DNA of 64,000 bases from the NCBI RefSeq assembly GCF_013410955.1, contig NZ_JACCCG010000004.1, positions 124,001-188,000 on the forward strand, in the 5' to 3' direction. The position numbers and the translations under genes were made by a program. Shown in pieces: positions 31,235 through 39,241 of the stretch (position 1 is its first letter; every line of letters begins with the position of its first letter). A model generated the notes under the pieces. The model was not told where the DNA came from, searched no databases, and saw only the letters and a list, made by a program, of their open reading frames with translations. This DNA comes from Microbacterium sp. AK009 (lineage in GTDB: Bacteria > Actinomycetota > Actinomycetes > Actinomycetales > Microbacteriaceae).

Positions 31235-31828
31235 TCACGATACCGCGAGCATGACCTCGACGACGGCGTCGAGCACGGCGTCGACCTGCTGCTCCCGGTA
31301 CCCGCCGCGCTGCATGCGGAAGGCCACCGCGCGCACCTGTTCGACAGTGACCGTCTGGCCGGATTCCAGGTAGCGGCTGATGCGGTCGGCCACCAGATCC
31401 ACCTCATCGATCCGGTACCCGAAGCGGAGGACGCTGACACGGTCGAAGCGCCGACCCTCCGGACGCGACAGCCGGTCCAGGACCTCCTGGGCGAGGTCGC
31501 GGGTCCGCCCCACCCACCCGGCGGCGCCGAGGCGGCCGACCTCGGCCTCCCGCTCACGCGCGGCGAAGGCGTCCTCGATGCGGCCGAGGGCGGAATCGAC
31601 GGCGTCGATGGCGTACCCGCCGCGCACCAGAGCGAACGCGGCGTGGCGGACGTCCCACGAGGTCACAGGATCGGGCGTCCGCCCTTCGAAGGACTCGCGC
31701 GCGCGCAGGAGAAATTCGTCGACCGCATCTCGGTCGTACCCTTTCTCGCGGCCGCGAGTGATCGGGAACGCCGCTCGCTCGTGCGGCTGGTCCGCCGCGG
31801 CCGTGTCTGAGCGTCGAGTATCGGTCAT
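31235..31828 (-). CDS. DivIVA-domain repeat protein
   Basis: A 197-residue soluble protein with two or more copies of the short DivIVA motif F/Y-x-x-x-x-V-D: GREKGYDRDAVDEFL and RFGYRIDEVD, alternating with RGGYAIDAVDSALGRIEDAF and RGGYREQQVDAVLDAV. It lacks the long coiled coil of true Wag31/DivIVA, so it is probably an adaptor and not the polar scaffold itself. ATG at 31828 overlaps the cdsA stop by four bases. Confidence 0.75.
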   Translation of the reverse strand: MTDTRRSDTAAADQPHERAAFPITRGREKGYDRDAVDEFLLRARESFEGRTPDPVTSWDVRHAAFALVRGGYAIDAVDSALGRIEDAFAAREREAEVGRLGAAGWVGRTRDLAQEVLDRLSRPEGRRFDRVSVLRFGYRIDEVDLVADRISRYLESGQTVTVEQVRAVAFRMQRGGYREQQVDAVLDAVVEVMLAVS

Positions 31829-32874
31829 GAGACTCCCAGCGGGGAGAGCAGGTAGTACAGCGCGAGCGCTGCGGTCGTGGAGGGGAGGATCGAATCGAGG
31901 CGGTCGAGCACTCCCCCGTGCCCGGGCAGCCAGGAGCTCATGTCCTTGATCCCGAGATCGCGCTTGATCATCGATTCGCCGAGGTCACCGGCCGTCGCCG
32001 TGCCGAGGATCACCAATCCGATGATGACACCGGTCCACACCGGCAGACCGAGCATCAGCGGAGCGAGCAGGAGACCGGCGATGACCGCGGCCACGGCGGC
32101 CCCCGCGAACCCCTCCCACGTCTTCTTCGGACTGATCCGCGGCGCCATCGGATGACGGCCGCCCCGTCCGAGGGTGAGTCCCGACACGTAGGCGCCGGTG
32201 TCGGAGACGACCGCCACGATGATGAAGGCCAGGACCCACCACTGGCCGCCGTCCTGGGCGAGGAGGGCGACGCAGAGACTGGCGAAGAAGGGGACGTAGA
32301 GCTGGACGAGGGCGGCGATCAGCACGTCGCCGAGGACGAGCACGTGCGGTCTTCCGTCGTCGGCGAAGAGCTGCGCCACCAGCCGCCACACCACGACGAG
32401 AGCGACCGCCGCGAACGCGCCGATCCAGTGCAACCACGGCTGGAGGAAGAAGCCGGCGAGAACCAGAAGCGTTCCCGCGACCAGCTGGGCGACGACATCG
32501 ACCCGGCGGCCCGACGCGCGCAGCGCGCGGCTGAACTCGAACGTGCCAAGAGTGCTGGCGGCCAGGGCGAACAGCACGAACAGCTGCTTGAAGAAGATGA
32601 GGGATGCCAGGACCACGACGCCGATCGCCAGGCCGATGAGGATCGCGAGGATGAGGTTGCGTCCCGTACGCTGCGTGATCCTGGCGTTGGCCTCTTCGAA
32701 CTCGGCGCGCGCATGTGCCAGCTGAGTCTCCAACTCGCTCCGCGCAGCGCGCACGTGCGTCTGAAATCCGGGTTCTCCGACGACGGGTGCCCGTCGGGCG
32801 GCAGCGGCCTCGCGACGGGTCGCGGGAACCGCAGGGGCGTCGCTGCCCTGCTCTCCACCCGCGGTGTCTGTCAT
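31825..32874 (-). CDS. cdsA: Phosphatidate cytidylyltransferase
   Basis: A 349-residue membrane enzyme that makes CDP-diacylglycerol, the branch point of phospholipid synthesis. A long soluble N terminus with a helical, charged stretch (ELETQLAHARAEFEEANARI) precedes eight or so helices. The family signature is present: SDTGAYVSGLTLGR, then MAPRISPKKTWEGFAG and SMIKRDLGIKDMSSWLPGHGG. ATG at 32874 is 7 bases past the frr stop. It forms an operon with pyrH and frr upstream. Confidence 0.92.
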   Translation of the reverse strand: MTDTAGGEQGSDAPAVPATRREAAAARRAPVVGEPGFQTHVRAARSELETQLAHARAEFEEANARITQRTGRNLILAILIGLAIGVVVLASLIFFKQLFVLFALAASTLGTFEFSRALRASGRRVDVVAQLVAGTLLVLAGFFLQPWLHWIGAFAAVALVVVWRLVAQLFADDGRPHVLVLGDVLIAALVQLYVPFFASLCVALLAQDGGQWWVLAFIIVAVVSDTGAYVSGLTLGRGGRHPMAPRISPKKTWEGFAGAAVAAVIAGLLLAPLMLGLPVWTGVIIGLVILGTATAGDLGESMIKRDLGIKDMSSWLPGHGGVLDRLDSILPSTTAALALYYLLSPLGVS

Positions 32875-32881
32875 GACCGGC

Positions 32882-33436
32882 TCACACTTCGAGCAGCTCA
32901 GCCTCTTTGCGCTTGAGCGCGTCATCGATGGCGTCGACGTGCGTGCGCGTCAGGGCGTCGAGCTCCTTCTCACCACGGGAGATCTCATCCTCGCCGACCT
33001 CGCTCTTGAGCGCATCGAGGTCGTCCTTGGCCTTGCGGCGGATCCCGCGGACATGCACCTTGGCATCCTCGCCCTTGGCGCGGACGATCTTGACGAACTC
33101 CTTGCGTCGCTCCTGCGTGAGCTCGGGCAGCGTGACACGCACGATGTTGCCGTCGTTGGTGGGGTTGGCTCCGAGGTTCGGGGTGTCGCGGATCGCCTGC
33201 TCGATGGCCTTCAGCGCCGACTTGTCGTAGGGCGTCACCACGAGGGTGCGGGCCTCGGTGTTGTTCAGCGAGGCGAGCTGAGCGAGCGGCGTAGGAGAGC
33301 CGTAATAGTCGACCATGATCTTCTGGAACAGCTGGGGGTTGGCGCGGCCGGTGCGCACGGTCGCGAAGTCCTCCTTCGCGGCCTCGACCGCACGGTCCAT
33401 GCGGGAAGCGGCATCTGCCAGTACGTCGGCGATCAC
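32882..33436 (-). CDS. frr: Ribosome recycling factor
   Basis: A 184-residue protein that, with EF-G, splits the ribosome after termination. It begins [19 protein letters not shown] and has the conserved [14 protein letters not shown] and [20 protein letters not shown]. Length is normal. It lies between pyrH and cdsA on the same strand, the usual order. Confidence 0.96.
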   Translation of the reverse strand: MIADVLADAASRMDRAVEAAKEDFATVRTGRANPQLFQKIMVDYYGSPTPLAQLASLNNTEARTLVVTPYDKSALKAIEQAIRDTPNLGANPTNDGNIVRVTLPELTQERRKEFVKIVRAKGEDAKVHVRGIRRKAKDDLDALKSEVGEDEISRGEKELDALTRTHVDAIDDALKRKEAELLEV

Positions 33437-33523
33437 AGGAACTCCATTCTCCGAATCATCAGAAGTCTAGTGCGCCGCCCCGGTGGCCCCGGGTAGCGCA
33501 CCGTGGCGGTGGGCAGGTCGGCG

Positions 33524-34243
33524 TCAGACGGTCACCAGGGTGCCGATGGAGTCGCCCAGAAGGGCACGGGTGACGTTGCCCTCCGGCTCCATCCCGAACA
33601 CGCGCATGTCCATGCCGTTGTCCATGCAGAGGCTGAAGGCGGTCGAGTCCACGACCTTCAGACCGCGCTGCAGCGCGTCGATGTAGGTGATGCGGTCGAT
33701 ACGGGTCGCGGTGGCGTCCTTGCGCGGGTCGGCGGTGTACACGCCGTCGACTCCGTTCTTGGCGACCAGCACCTCCACCGCGCCGATCTCGAGGGCCCGC
33801 TGGGCAGCGACGGTGTCTGTGGAGAAGTAGGGCAGCCCCGCGCCGGCGCCGAAGATGACGACGCGGCCCTTCTCCATGTGACGCTCTGCGCGGCGCGGGA
33901 TGTAGGGCTCCGCGACCTGGGTCATCGAGATCGCCGACTGGACGCGCGTGGCGGCGCCGGCCTGCTCGAGGAAATCCTGCAGGGCGAGCGCGTTCATCAC
34001 GGTGCCGAGCATGCCCATGTAGTCGGCGCGCCCCCGGTCCATCCCCCGCTGGCTCAGCTCGGCCCCGCGGAAGAAGTTCCCGCCGCCGACGACGACGGCG
34101 ATCTCGACCCGATCGACCGCGGCGGCGATCTCGCGGGCGATCTGACTGACGATGTCGGGATTGACCCCGAGCTGTCCTCCGCCGAATGCCTCCCCGGACA
34201 GCTTCAGCAGAACACGACGGCGGTGGCTCGTCTCATCGATCAC
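33524..34243 (-). CDS. pyrH: UMP kinase
   Basis: A 239-residue hexameric bacterial UMP kinase that makes UDP. The motifs are [33 protein letters not shown] and [22 protein letters not shown] at 34243 is the first codon (GTG ATC GAT GAG). A possible -10 box, TAGTCT, lies about 25 bases upstream, so pyrH-frr-cdsA may have its own promoter after the tsf terminator. Confidence 0.95.
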   Translation of the reverse strand: MIDETSHRRRVLLKLSGEAFGGGQLGVNPDIVSQIAREIAAAVDRVEIAVVVGGGNFFRGAELSQRGMDRGRADYMGMLGTVMNALALQDFLEQAGAATRVQSAISMTQVAEPYIPRRAERHMEKGRVVIFGAGAGLPYFSTDTVAAQRALEIGAVEVLVAKNGVDGVYTADPRKDATATRIDRITYIDALQRGLKVVDSTAFSLCMDNGMDMRVFGMEPEGNVTRALLGDSIGTLVTV

Positions 34244-34286
34244 GGATCATCCTCTCGTCCAACGCAGACTATCGAAGCGTGAGAAA

Positions 34287-34319
34287 GGGCCCGCATCGAC
34301 GGGTGGTCGATGCGGGCCC
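34287..34319 (-). terminator. Terminator after tsf
   Basis: GGGCCCGCATCGAC (34287-34300) pairs perfectly with GTCGATGCGGGCCC (34306-34319), giving 14 base pairs and a 5-base loop. Read on the minus strand it is followed by TTTCTC. It lies 11 bases after the tsf stop and should end the rpsB-tsf transcript. Confidence 0.8.
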
Positions 34320-34329
34320 CGCAGCGGTC

Positions 34330-35157
34330 TCAGGCTCCGACCTTGAACCGGGCGAACCCGGTGAGGGTCAGACCCGCGTCCTTGGCGACCTGGGCCACCG
34401 ACAGCTTGTTGTCGCGGGCGTAGTCCTGGTCCAGGAGCGACACCTGCTTGAAGAAGGCGTTGACGCGCCCCTCGACGATCTTGGGCAGCGCCGCCTCGGG
34501 CTTGCCCTCGTTGCGCGAGATCTCCGTGACGATCTGACGCTCCTTGTCGACGTCCTCCTCGGGCACCTCGTCACGCGACAGGTACGAGGGGTTGGCGAAG
34601 GAGATGTGCTGCGCGAGGCTGCGCGCGGTCTCGGCGTCATCACCCGAGTAGGCCAGGACCACACCGACCTGCGGGGGCAGGTCTTTGTTGGTCTTGTGCA
34701 GGTAGACCTCGAAGTTGTCACCGGCCAGCGTGCGCACGCGACGCAGCTCGACCTTCTCGCCGATGATCGCTGCCTCGTCGGAGATGAGCTCGGCGACGGT
34801 CTGCGAGCCCGCGGGTGCCGCGAGCGCGGCGTCGACGGAGTCGGCGCCGGCCGTGGCCGCGGCCTCGACGACCTTCTCGGCCAGAGCGACGAAGCGGTCG
34901 TTCTTGGCGACGAAGTCGGTCTCGCAGGCGAGCTCGATCATGGTGACCTTGCCGTCCTGCTCGCGGGCAGCGATGAGGCCCTCGCTCGTGGAACGGTCGG
35001 CGCGCTTGGCGTTGCCCTTCGCGCCCTTCAGACGCAGGATCTCGACGGCCTTCTCGACATCGCCGTCGGCCTCTTCGAGGGCCTTCTTGGTGTCGACCAT
35101 TCCGGTGCCGAGCTGCTCGCGCAGAGCCTTGATGTCGGCGATGGTGAAGTTTGCCAT
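34330..35157 (-). CDS. tsf: Elongation factor Ts
   Basis: A 275-residue exchange factor for EF-Tu. The N-terminal UBA-like domain (IADIKALREQLGTGMVDTKKALEEADGD) and the TDFVAKND motif that inserts into EF-Tu are present. Length is normal for Actinobacteria. It follows rpsB on the same strand, as in most bacteria. Confidence 0.96.
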   Translation of the reverse strand: MANFTIADIKALREQLGTGMVDTKKALEEADGDVEKAVEILRLKGAKGNAKRADRSTSEGLIAAREQDGKVTMIELACETDFVAKNDRFVALAEKVVEAAATAGADSVDAALAAPAGSQTVAELISDEAAIIGEKVELRRVRTLAGDNFEVYLHKTNKDLPPQVGVVLAYSGDDAETARSLAQHISFANPSYLSRDEVPEEDVDKERQIVTEISRNEGKPEAALPKIVEGRVNAFFKQVSLLDQDYARDNKLSVAQVAKDAGLTLTGFARFKVGA

Positions 35158-35201
35158 GGGTGGCGGCTCCTTATGTGACGGGTGCTGTCGTGTGCATGCG
35201 T

Positions 35202-35243
35202 GTTCCTCCGGGGCGAGGAGTTCCCACCCCGCCCCGGAGGAAC
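35202..35243 (-). promoter_or_regulatory. Hairpin between rpsB and tsf
   Basis: GTTCCTCCGGGGCG (35202-35215) and CGCCCCGGAGGAAC (35230-35243) form a 14-base-pair stem with a 14-base loop, just after the rpsB stop. There is no T tract on the minus strand, so partial termination or RNA processing that sets the rpsB:tsf ratio is more likely than full termination. Confidence 0.6.
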
Positions 35244-35249
35244 GACGGC

Positions 35250-36176
35250 TTACTTCTCGGTGGCCTCGTCGGCGACGGCTTCCTCTGTGGCCTCAGCAGC
35301 CTCGGGGGCCTCGGCCGTCTCGACGGCGACAGCCTCTTCGGCTGCGGCGGAACCGGCCTCGTCCGCGGCGGTCTCGGTCGCGGCGACCGAGACGTCGGCG
35401 GCACCGGTGACCGTGGTGCCCTGCTCGAGAAGCTCGCGCTCCCACTCGGCCAGCGGCTCGGCGGCCTCGTCGGCGTCTGCCGGCTGGTGACGCTGGATGA
35501 GGCCCTCGGCAGCGGCGTCGGCGATGATGCGCGTCAACAGAGACACCGAACGGATGGCGTCGTCGTTGCCGGGGATCGGGTACTGGAACTCGTCGGGGTC
35601 GGCGTTGGTGTCGAGGATGCCGATGATCGGGATGCCGAGCTTCGTCGCCTCATCGACGGCGAGGTGCTCGCGCTTGGCGTCCACGACCCAGATCGCGGAG
35701 GGCGTCTTGGACATGTTGCGGATACCGCCGAGGGACTTATGCAGCTTGTCGAGCTCGCGCTTCTTCAGCAGCAGCTCCTTCTTGGTGAAACCGCTGTCGG
35801 CCGGGTTGTCGTAATCGAGCTCCTCGAGCTCCTTCATGCGGGCCAGGCGCTTGGACACCGTCTGGAAGTTGGTGAGGAGTCCGCCGAGCCAGCGCTGGTT
35901 GACGTAGGGCTGGCCGACGCGGGTCGCCTGCTCGGCGATGACTTCCTGGGCCTGCTTCTTCGTTCCGACGAAGAGGATCGTGCCGCCGTGGGCGACGGTC
36001 TCCTTGACGAACTCGTAGGCCTTGTCGATGTACGACAGCGACTGCTGCAGGTCGATGATGTGGATGCCACTGCGCTCCGTGAGGATGAAGCGCTTGACCT
36101 TCGGATTCCACCGGCGGGTCTGGTGTCCGAAGTGCACGCCGCTGTCGAGCAGCTGGCGGATGGTGACGACGGCCAT
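35250..36176 (-). CDS. rpsB: Ribosomal protein uS2
   Basis: A 308-residue small-subunit protein. The core ([25 protein letters not shown] to [17 protein letters not shown]) is normal. The last 70 or so residues are alanine/glutamate-rich and add to the usual length. Start ATG at 36176 is preceded by AGGAGAACGGCC. A leader of about 200 bases carries a hairpin (see 36358-36389) that may be the site of autoregulation by S2. Confidence 0.95.
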   Translation of the reverse strand: MAVVTIRQLLDSGVHFGHQTRRWNPKVKRFILTERSGIHIIDLQQSLSYIDKAYEFVKETVAHGGTILFVGTKKQAQEVIAEQATRVGQPYVNQRWLGGLLTNFQTVSKRLARMKELEELDYDNPADSGFTKKELLLKKRELDKLHKSLGGIRNMSKTPSAIWVVDAKREHLAVDEATKLGIPIIGILDTNADPDEFQYPIPGNDDAIRSVSLLTRIIADAAAEGLIQRHQPADADEAAEPLAEWERELLEQGTTVTGAADVSVAATETAADEAGSAAAEEAVAVETAEAPEAAEATEEAVADEATEK

Positions 36177-36357
36177 GGCCGTTCTCCTTCTCTGGCGCGT
36201 TCGCGCCGTTTCGGTTTTCCTCCCGGTCGATCGACCGGTGGTGCCTGGTACCCGACCGCCCTCCGCTCGCACACGACGATGTCGGGTGGAGACCGTGGGA
36301 AGGATGCCGCGCACCGCGGGACCGGGGTCGCCGCAGCGCGCTGAGGGCACGCGTAGT

Positions 36358-36389
36358 CACCCCGAGGTCGGGGTGCACCGGAGAGTCTA
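36358..36389 (-). promoter_or_regulatory. Candidate rpsB promoter -10 box and leader hairpin
   Basis: On the minus strand a TAGACT box (36389-36384) is followed by CACCCCGA/TCGGGGTG (36375-36358), an 8-base inverted repeat with a 2-base centre. If the box is a -10 element, the transcript starts around the hairpin and has about 200 untranslated bases. The -35 sequence is weak, so this is tentative. Confidence 0.4.
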
Positions 36390-36410
36390 TCAGCGTCATC
36401 GCTTCTGCGT

Positions 36411-36454
36411 CCTCTCCTCCCCACCGGGGAAGACACAACAGGTGTCCACAGATC
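36411..36454 (+). promoter_or_regulatory. Two-box upstream element, copy 4 (M23 gene)
   Basis: Left box CCTCTCCTCCCCACCGG (36411-36427), a 16-base gap, right box GTCCACAGATC (36444-36454). The right box is identical to the copy before the DUF559 gene, and 15 of the 17 left-box bases match that copy. It ends 48 bases before the M23 start codon and points to it. Confidence 0.6.
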
Positions 36455-36502
36455 GGTTCGGGCCGGGAACCCGACCTGCCCGGGTGAGGGAGCCTTGCCA
36501 CC

Positions 36503-37072
36503 ATGGCTCCGCGTACGCCGGCTGGTGGACGGCACCCGACGAACCGGCGGGAAGGACTCCGGCTGGCCGTCGTCCTCGGCGTCGTGCTCGCCGTCGTGGC
36601 CGGTCTCGGTCCTGCAGGTGCGGCCGCTCCAGACGGCGGTGCCGCGATCCCGCACACGGAGGAGTGGGGATGGCCGCTGGAGCCGTTCCGGCTCGTACGT
36701 CCCTACATCGCGCCCGCGCACGAGTATGCGCCGGGCCATCGGGGCATCGACATCGCCCCGGTCGGGTCAAGGTCATCGCCCGATATCGTCGCGCCCGCAG
36801 AAGGGGTGATCGTCTTCAGCGGACAGGTGGCCGGGCGGCCGGTGATCACGATCGATCACGGGGCAGGGCTCGTCTCGACGCTGGAACCCGCCGCCGGCGT
36901 TCTCCCTCCGGGAACGGCGGTCGGTCGCGGGGATGTCGTCGCCGCCCTGTCGGCGGGCGGTCACAGCGCGCCGGGCACGCTCCATTTCGGCGTGCGGCGG
37001 GACGGCGCCTACATCAATCCGATGCTGCTCCTCGGGGGCGTTCCGCGTGCGGTCCTCCTCCCGTGCTGCTGA
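36503..37072 (+). CDS. Exported M23/LytM-like peptidase domain protein, catalytic motif altered
   Basis: A 189-residue protein with a signal peptide (LRLAVVLGVVLAVVAGLGPAGAAAP). The LytM-like domain has the zinc-binding HRGIDIAP and the second-half signature as APGTLHFGVRRDGAYINP. In active M23 enzymes this is HLHF or similar; here the first histidine is threonine, so the catalytic base may be missing or replaced. It may bind peptidoglycan or regulate another hydrolase. ATG at 36503. A copy of the two-box element found before ssb and yraN-comM-dprA lies 48 bases upstream. Convergent with xerC. Confidence 0.8.
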   Translation: MAPRTPAGGRHPTNRREGLRLAVVLGVVLAVVAGLGPAGAAAPDGGAAIPHTEEWGWPLEPFRLVRPYIAPAHEYAPGHRGIDIAPVGSRSSPDIVAPAEGVIVFSGQVAGRPVITIDHGAGLVSTLEPAAGVLPPGTAVGRGDVVAALSAGGHSAPGTLHFGVRRDGAYINPMLLLGGVPRAVLLPCC

Positions 37073-37084
37073 GGCTCCGGCGAG

Positions 37085-37999
37085 TCACGCTCGAGGGTGC
37101 GCCAGACGGTAGGACGCGGTCAGACGCTCGTGTGAGACGTGAGTGTAGATCTGCGTCGTCCCGAGGCTCTCGTGACCGAGGATCTCTTGGACGCTGCGCA
37201 GGTCGGCACCGCCGTCGAGCAGGTGGGTGGCGGCGCTGTGCCGGAGGGCGTGCGGGCCGACGGGTCGTCCGACGAGCGGGCCGATCGTCCGCGCGACGAG
37301 GTCGTACACGGTACGCGGACCGAGCCGTCGGCCGCGCGCCCCGAGGAAGAGCGCGGCATCCTCGCCGAGCCGGTCATCTCGCCGCGCGAGGAGGATGGGC
37401 CGCGCCCGGATGGACCATGCGTCGAGGGCCGCCGCGGCTGGTCCGCCGAAGGGCACGACGCGCTCCTTGGCCCCTTTCCCCCACACCCGGACGGTGCGCC
37501 GCTCGTGATCGACGTCGTCGGTGTCGAGACCGCAGAGTTCGGACACCCGGATACCCGCCCCGTACAGCAGCTCGAGGATCGCGTGGTCGCGCAGCGCGAG
37601 AGGGTCGCCGGTCTCCGTCGCTGAAGCCCCGCGATCGGCGAGCACCTCAGCGAGTGCGTCGGCGGGTGCCACCGTCGGCAGGGACCGTCCGCGCCGGGGA
37701 GTGACGAGCCGTGCGGCGGGGTCGGTCGAGACGGCGCCGGCGGCCACCGCCCAGGCGAACAGTCCGCGCGCCGACGCTGCCCGCCGGGCGAGGGTCGCGC
37801 GCGACGCGCCGCTCTGCTGAACGCGCCAGAGCCATTCGCGCAGATCCTCGCGGGTGATCTCGCCGATGTCGGGGTCGTCGAGGATGTCTGCGAGGTCGCG
37901 CAGATCAGCGCGGTAGGCGCGGACCGTCGCCGGAGACAGCCGCCGGACGTCGCGCAGATGCGCCAAGTGACGCTCGATGACCGCGGAGAGCCGCATCAC
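37085..37999 (-). CDS. xerC: Tyrosine recombinase XerC
   Basis: A 304-residue recombinase that, with XerD, resolves chromosome dimers at dif. The N-terminal SAM-like domain (AVIERHLAHLRDVRRLSPATVRAY) is followed by the catalytic set: R in GIRVSELCGL, K in GKGAKERVVPFG, H and R in HALRHSAATHLL, H in LGHESLGTTQ, Y in IYTHVS. The start is GTG at 37999 directly followed by ATG. It lies 51 bases after dprA, probably in the same operon. Confidence 0.93.
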   Translation of the reverse strand: MMRLSAVIERHLAHLRDVRRLSPATVRAYRADLRDLADILDDPDIGEITREDLREWLWRVQQSGASRATLARRAASARGLFAWAVAAGAVSTDPAARLVTPRRGRSLPTVAPADALAEVLADRGASATETGDPLALRDHAILELLYGAGIRVSELCGLDTDDVDHERRTVRVWGKGAKERVVPFGGPAAAALDAWSIRARPILLARRDDRLGEDAALFLGARGRRLGPRTVYDLVARTIGPLVGRPVGPHALRHSAATHLLDGGADLRSVQEILGHESLGTTQIYTHVSHERLTASYRLAHPRA

Positions 38000-38050
38000 T
38001 ACAGAATGCCCGATGCGCTCCCAGCGCCACGCCGCCGCGCGGCGCTGTGT

Positions 38051-39241
38051 TCATCTCGTCCGGGAAGCGATCCGGCGCCACCCGATCGTGCCGCGCTCCG
38101 CTCCGCCGCAGAGGGCGAGGATCCCGAGCTCCGCCTCGACCTCGGCCGGGGCGAGGCCGCAGGATCGTGCGATCTGAGAGAGGTCCTTCTCGGTGCGCAC
38201 GCTCAGTGCGTCGAGGACGCGCGTGGTCCGGTCGGTGCGGTCCCCGCTCGTCGCGGGGAGGAGCGTCCCGTCCTCCCAGCCGAGAAGCTCACGGACATCG
38301 TCAGCGGAGGTGATGCAGCGCGCGTCGTACTCCCGCAGGAGCCGATGGCAACCCGCCGACGCGGTGCTGGTGATCGGGCCGGGCACCGCACCGAGCGGTC
38401 GCCCCAGGGACGCGGCATGGCCGGCCGTGTTGAGTGAGCCGCTGCGCCACCCCGCCTCGACGACCACGGTCGCATCGGAGATCGCCGCGATCAAGCGGTT
38501 CCGCTGAAGGAACCGCCATTTCGTCGGCGCCGCACCGCACGGGGCTTCACTGACGATCGCGCCCGAGTCGGCGATCCGATCGATCAGCCGGCTGTGCCCG
38601 GCAGGGTACGCACGATCCGCACCGCCGGCGAGGAAAGCCACGGTGGCGCCGCCGAGGGTGAGCGCGGCGCGGTGAGCGGCGCCGTCGATGCCGTACGCCG
38701 CGCCCGAGACCACCGTCACCCCCGAACCGGCGAGGTCGGCGGCGAGCTCGCCGGCGACGTGCTCGCCGTAGCCGGTCGCCGCCCGAGCGCCGACCAGCGC
38801 GACAGCACCGCCCGCCGGACGCAGCAGCGCGCCGCTTCCGCGGACCCACAGAGCGACAGGCCGATGCGGGCCGAGGTCGTCCACGGCCGCGGGCCACGCC
38901 GGGTCGCCCGGGACGATCAGCCGCACACCGGCTCGGACTGCGGCAGCACACGCCGCAGCGACGCCCTCCGGCCGCCACCGCGGCATCCAGCGCTCCCGGC
39001 CTCTCTCGATGTCTGCCGAAAGGTCCACGGGGGCGGGGAGCCCCGACACGGTGATCTCGAGCGCACGAGAGGCGCCGAGCACCGAGATGAGACGACCGGC
39101 AGCCCCGTCGCCGGGTTCGGTGAGAAGGTTCCACGCCACCCTCGCCCATGTGTCCGCCACGTCGGAATCGGACGTGTCCGCACCCCGGACGCCCGCCAGC
39201 TCGCGTGTCGCGATGTCGCGGGACTGAGGCCACCGGCTCAC
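38051..39241 (-). CDS. dprA: DNA-processing protein DprA
   Basis: A 396-residue protein that binds incoming single-stranded DNA and loads RecA in natural transformation. Order: N-terminal SAM-like region, Rossmann domain with GARAATGYGEHVAGELAADLAGSGVTVVSGAAYGIDGAAHR split over two conserved blocks, later GSLNTAGHAASLGRPLGAVPGP, and a C-terminal winged helix (VRTEKDLSQIARSCGLAPAEVE). GTG at 39241 overlaps the comM stop by four bases. The operon yraN-comM-dprA(-xerC) is preceded by the two-box element. Confidence 0.93.
   Translation of the reverse strand: MSRWPQSRDIATRELAGVRGADTSDSDVADTWARVAWNLLTEPGDGAAGRLISVLGASRALEITVSGLPAPVDLSADIERGRERWMPRWRPEGVAAACAAAVRAGVRLIVPGDPAWPAAVDDLGPHRPVALWVRGSGALLRPAGGAVALVGARAATGYGEHVAGELAADLAGSGVTVVSGAAYGIDGAAHRAALTLGGATVAFLAGGADRAYPAGHSRLIDRIADSGAIVSEAPCGAAPTKWRFLQRNRLIAAISDATVVVEAGWRSGSLNTAGHAASLGRPLGAVPGPITSTASAGCHRLLREYDARCITSADDVRELLGWEDGTLLPATSGDRTDRTTRVLDALSVRTEKDLSQIARSCGLAPAEVEAELGILALCGGAERGTIGWRRIASRTR

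Larger units (their letters stand above)
36177..36502. other. Divergent intergenic region between rpsB and the M23 gene
   Basis: This 326-base stretch holds the rpsB leader and likely rpsB promoter on the minus strand, and, facing right, a copy of the two-box element at 36411-36454. I see no open frame with a ribosome site and no RNA gene I recognise. Confidence 0.7.
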
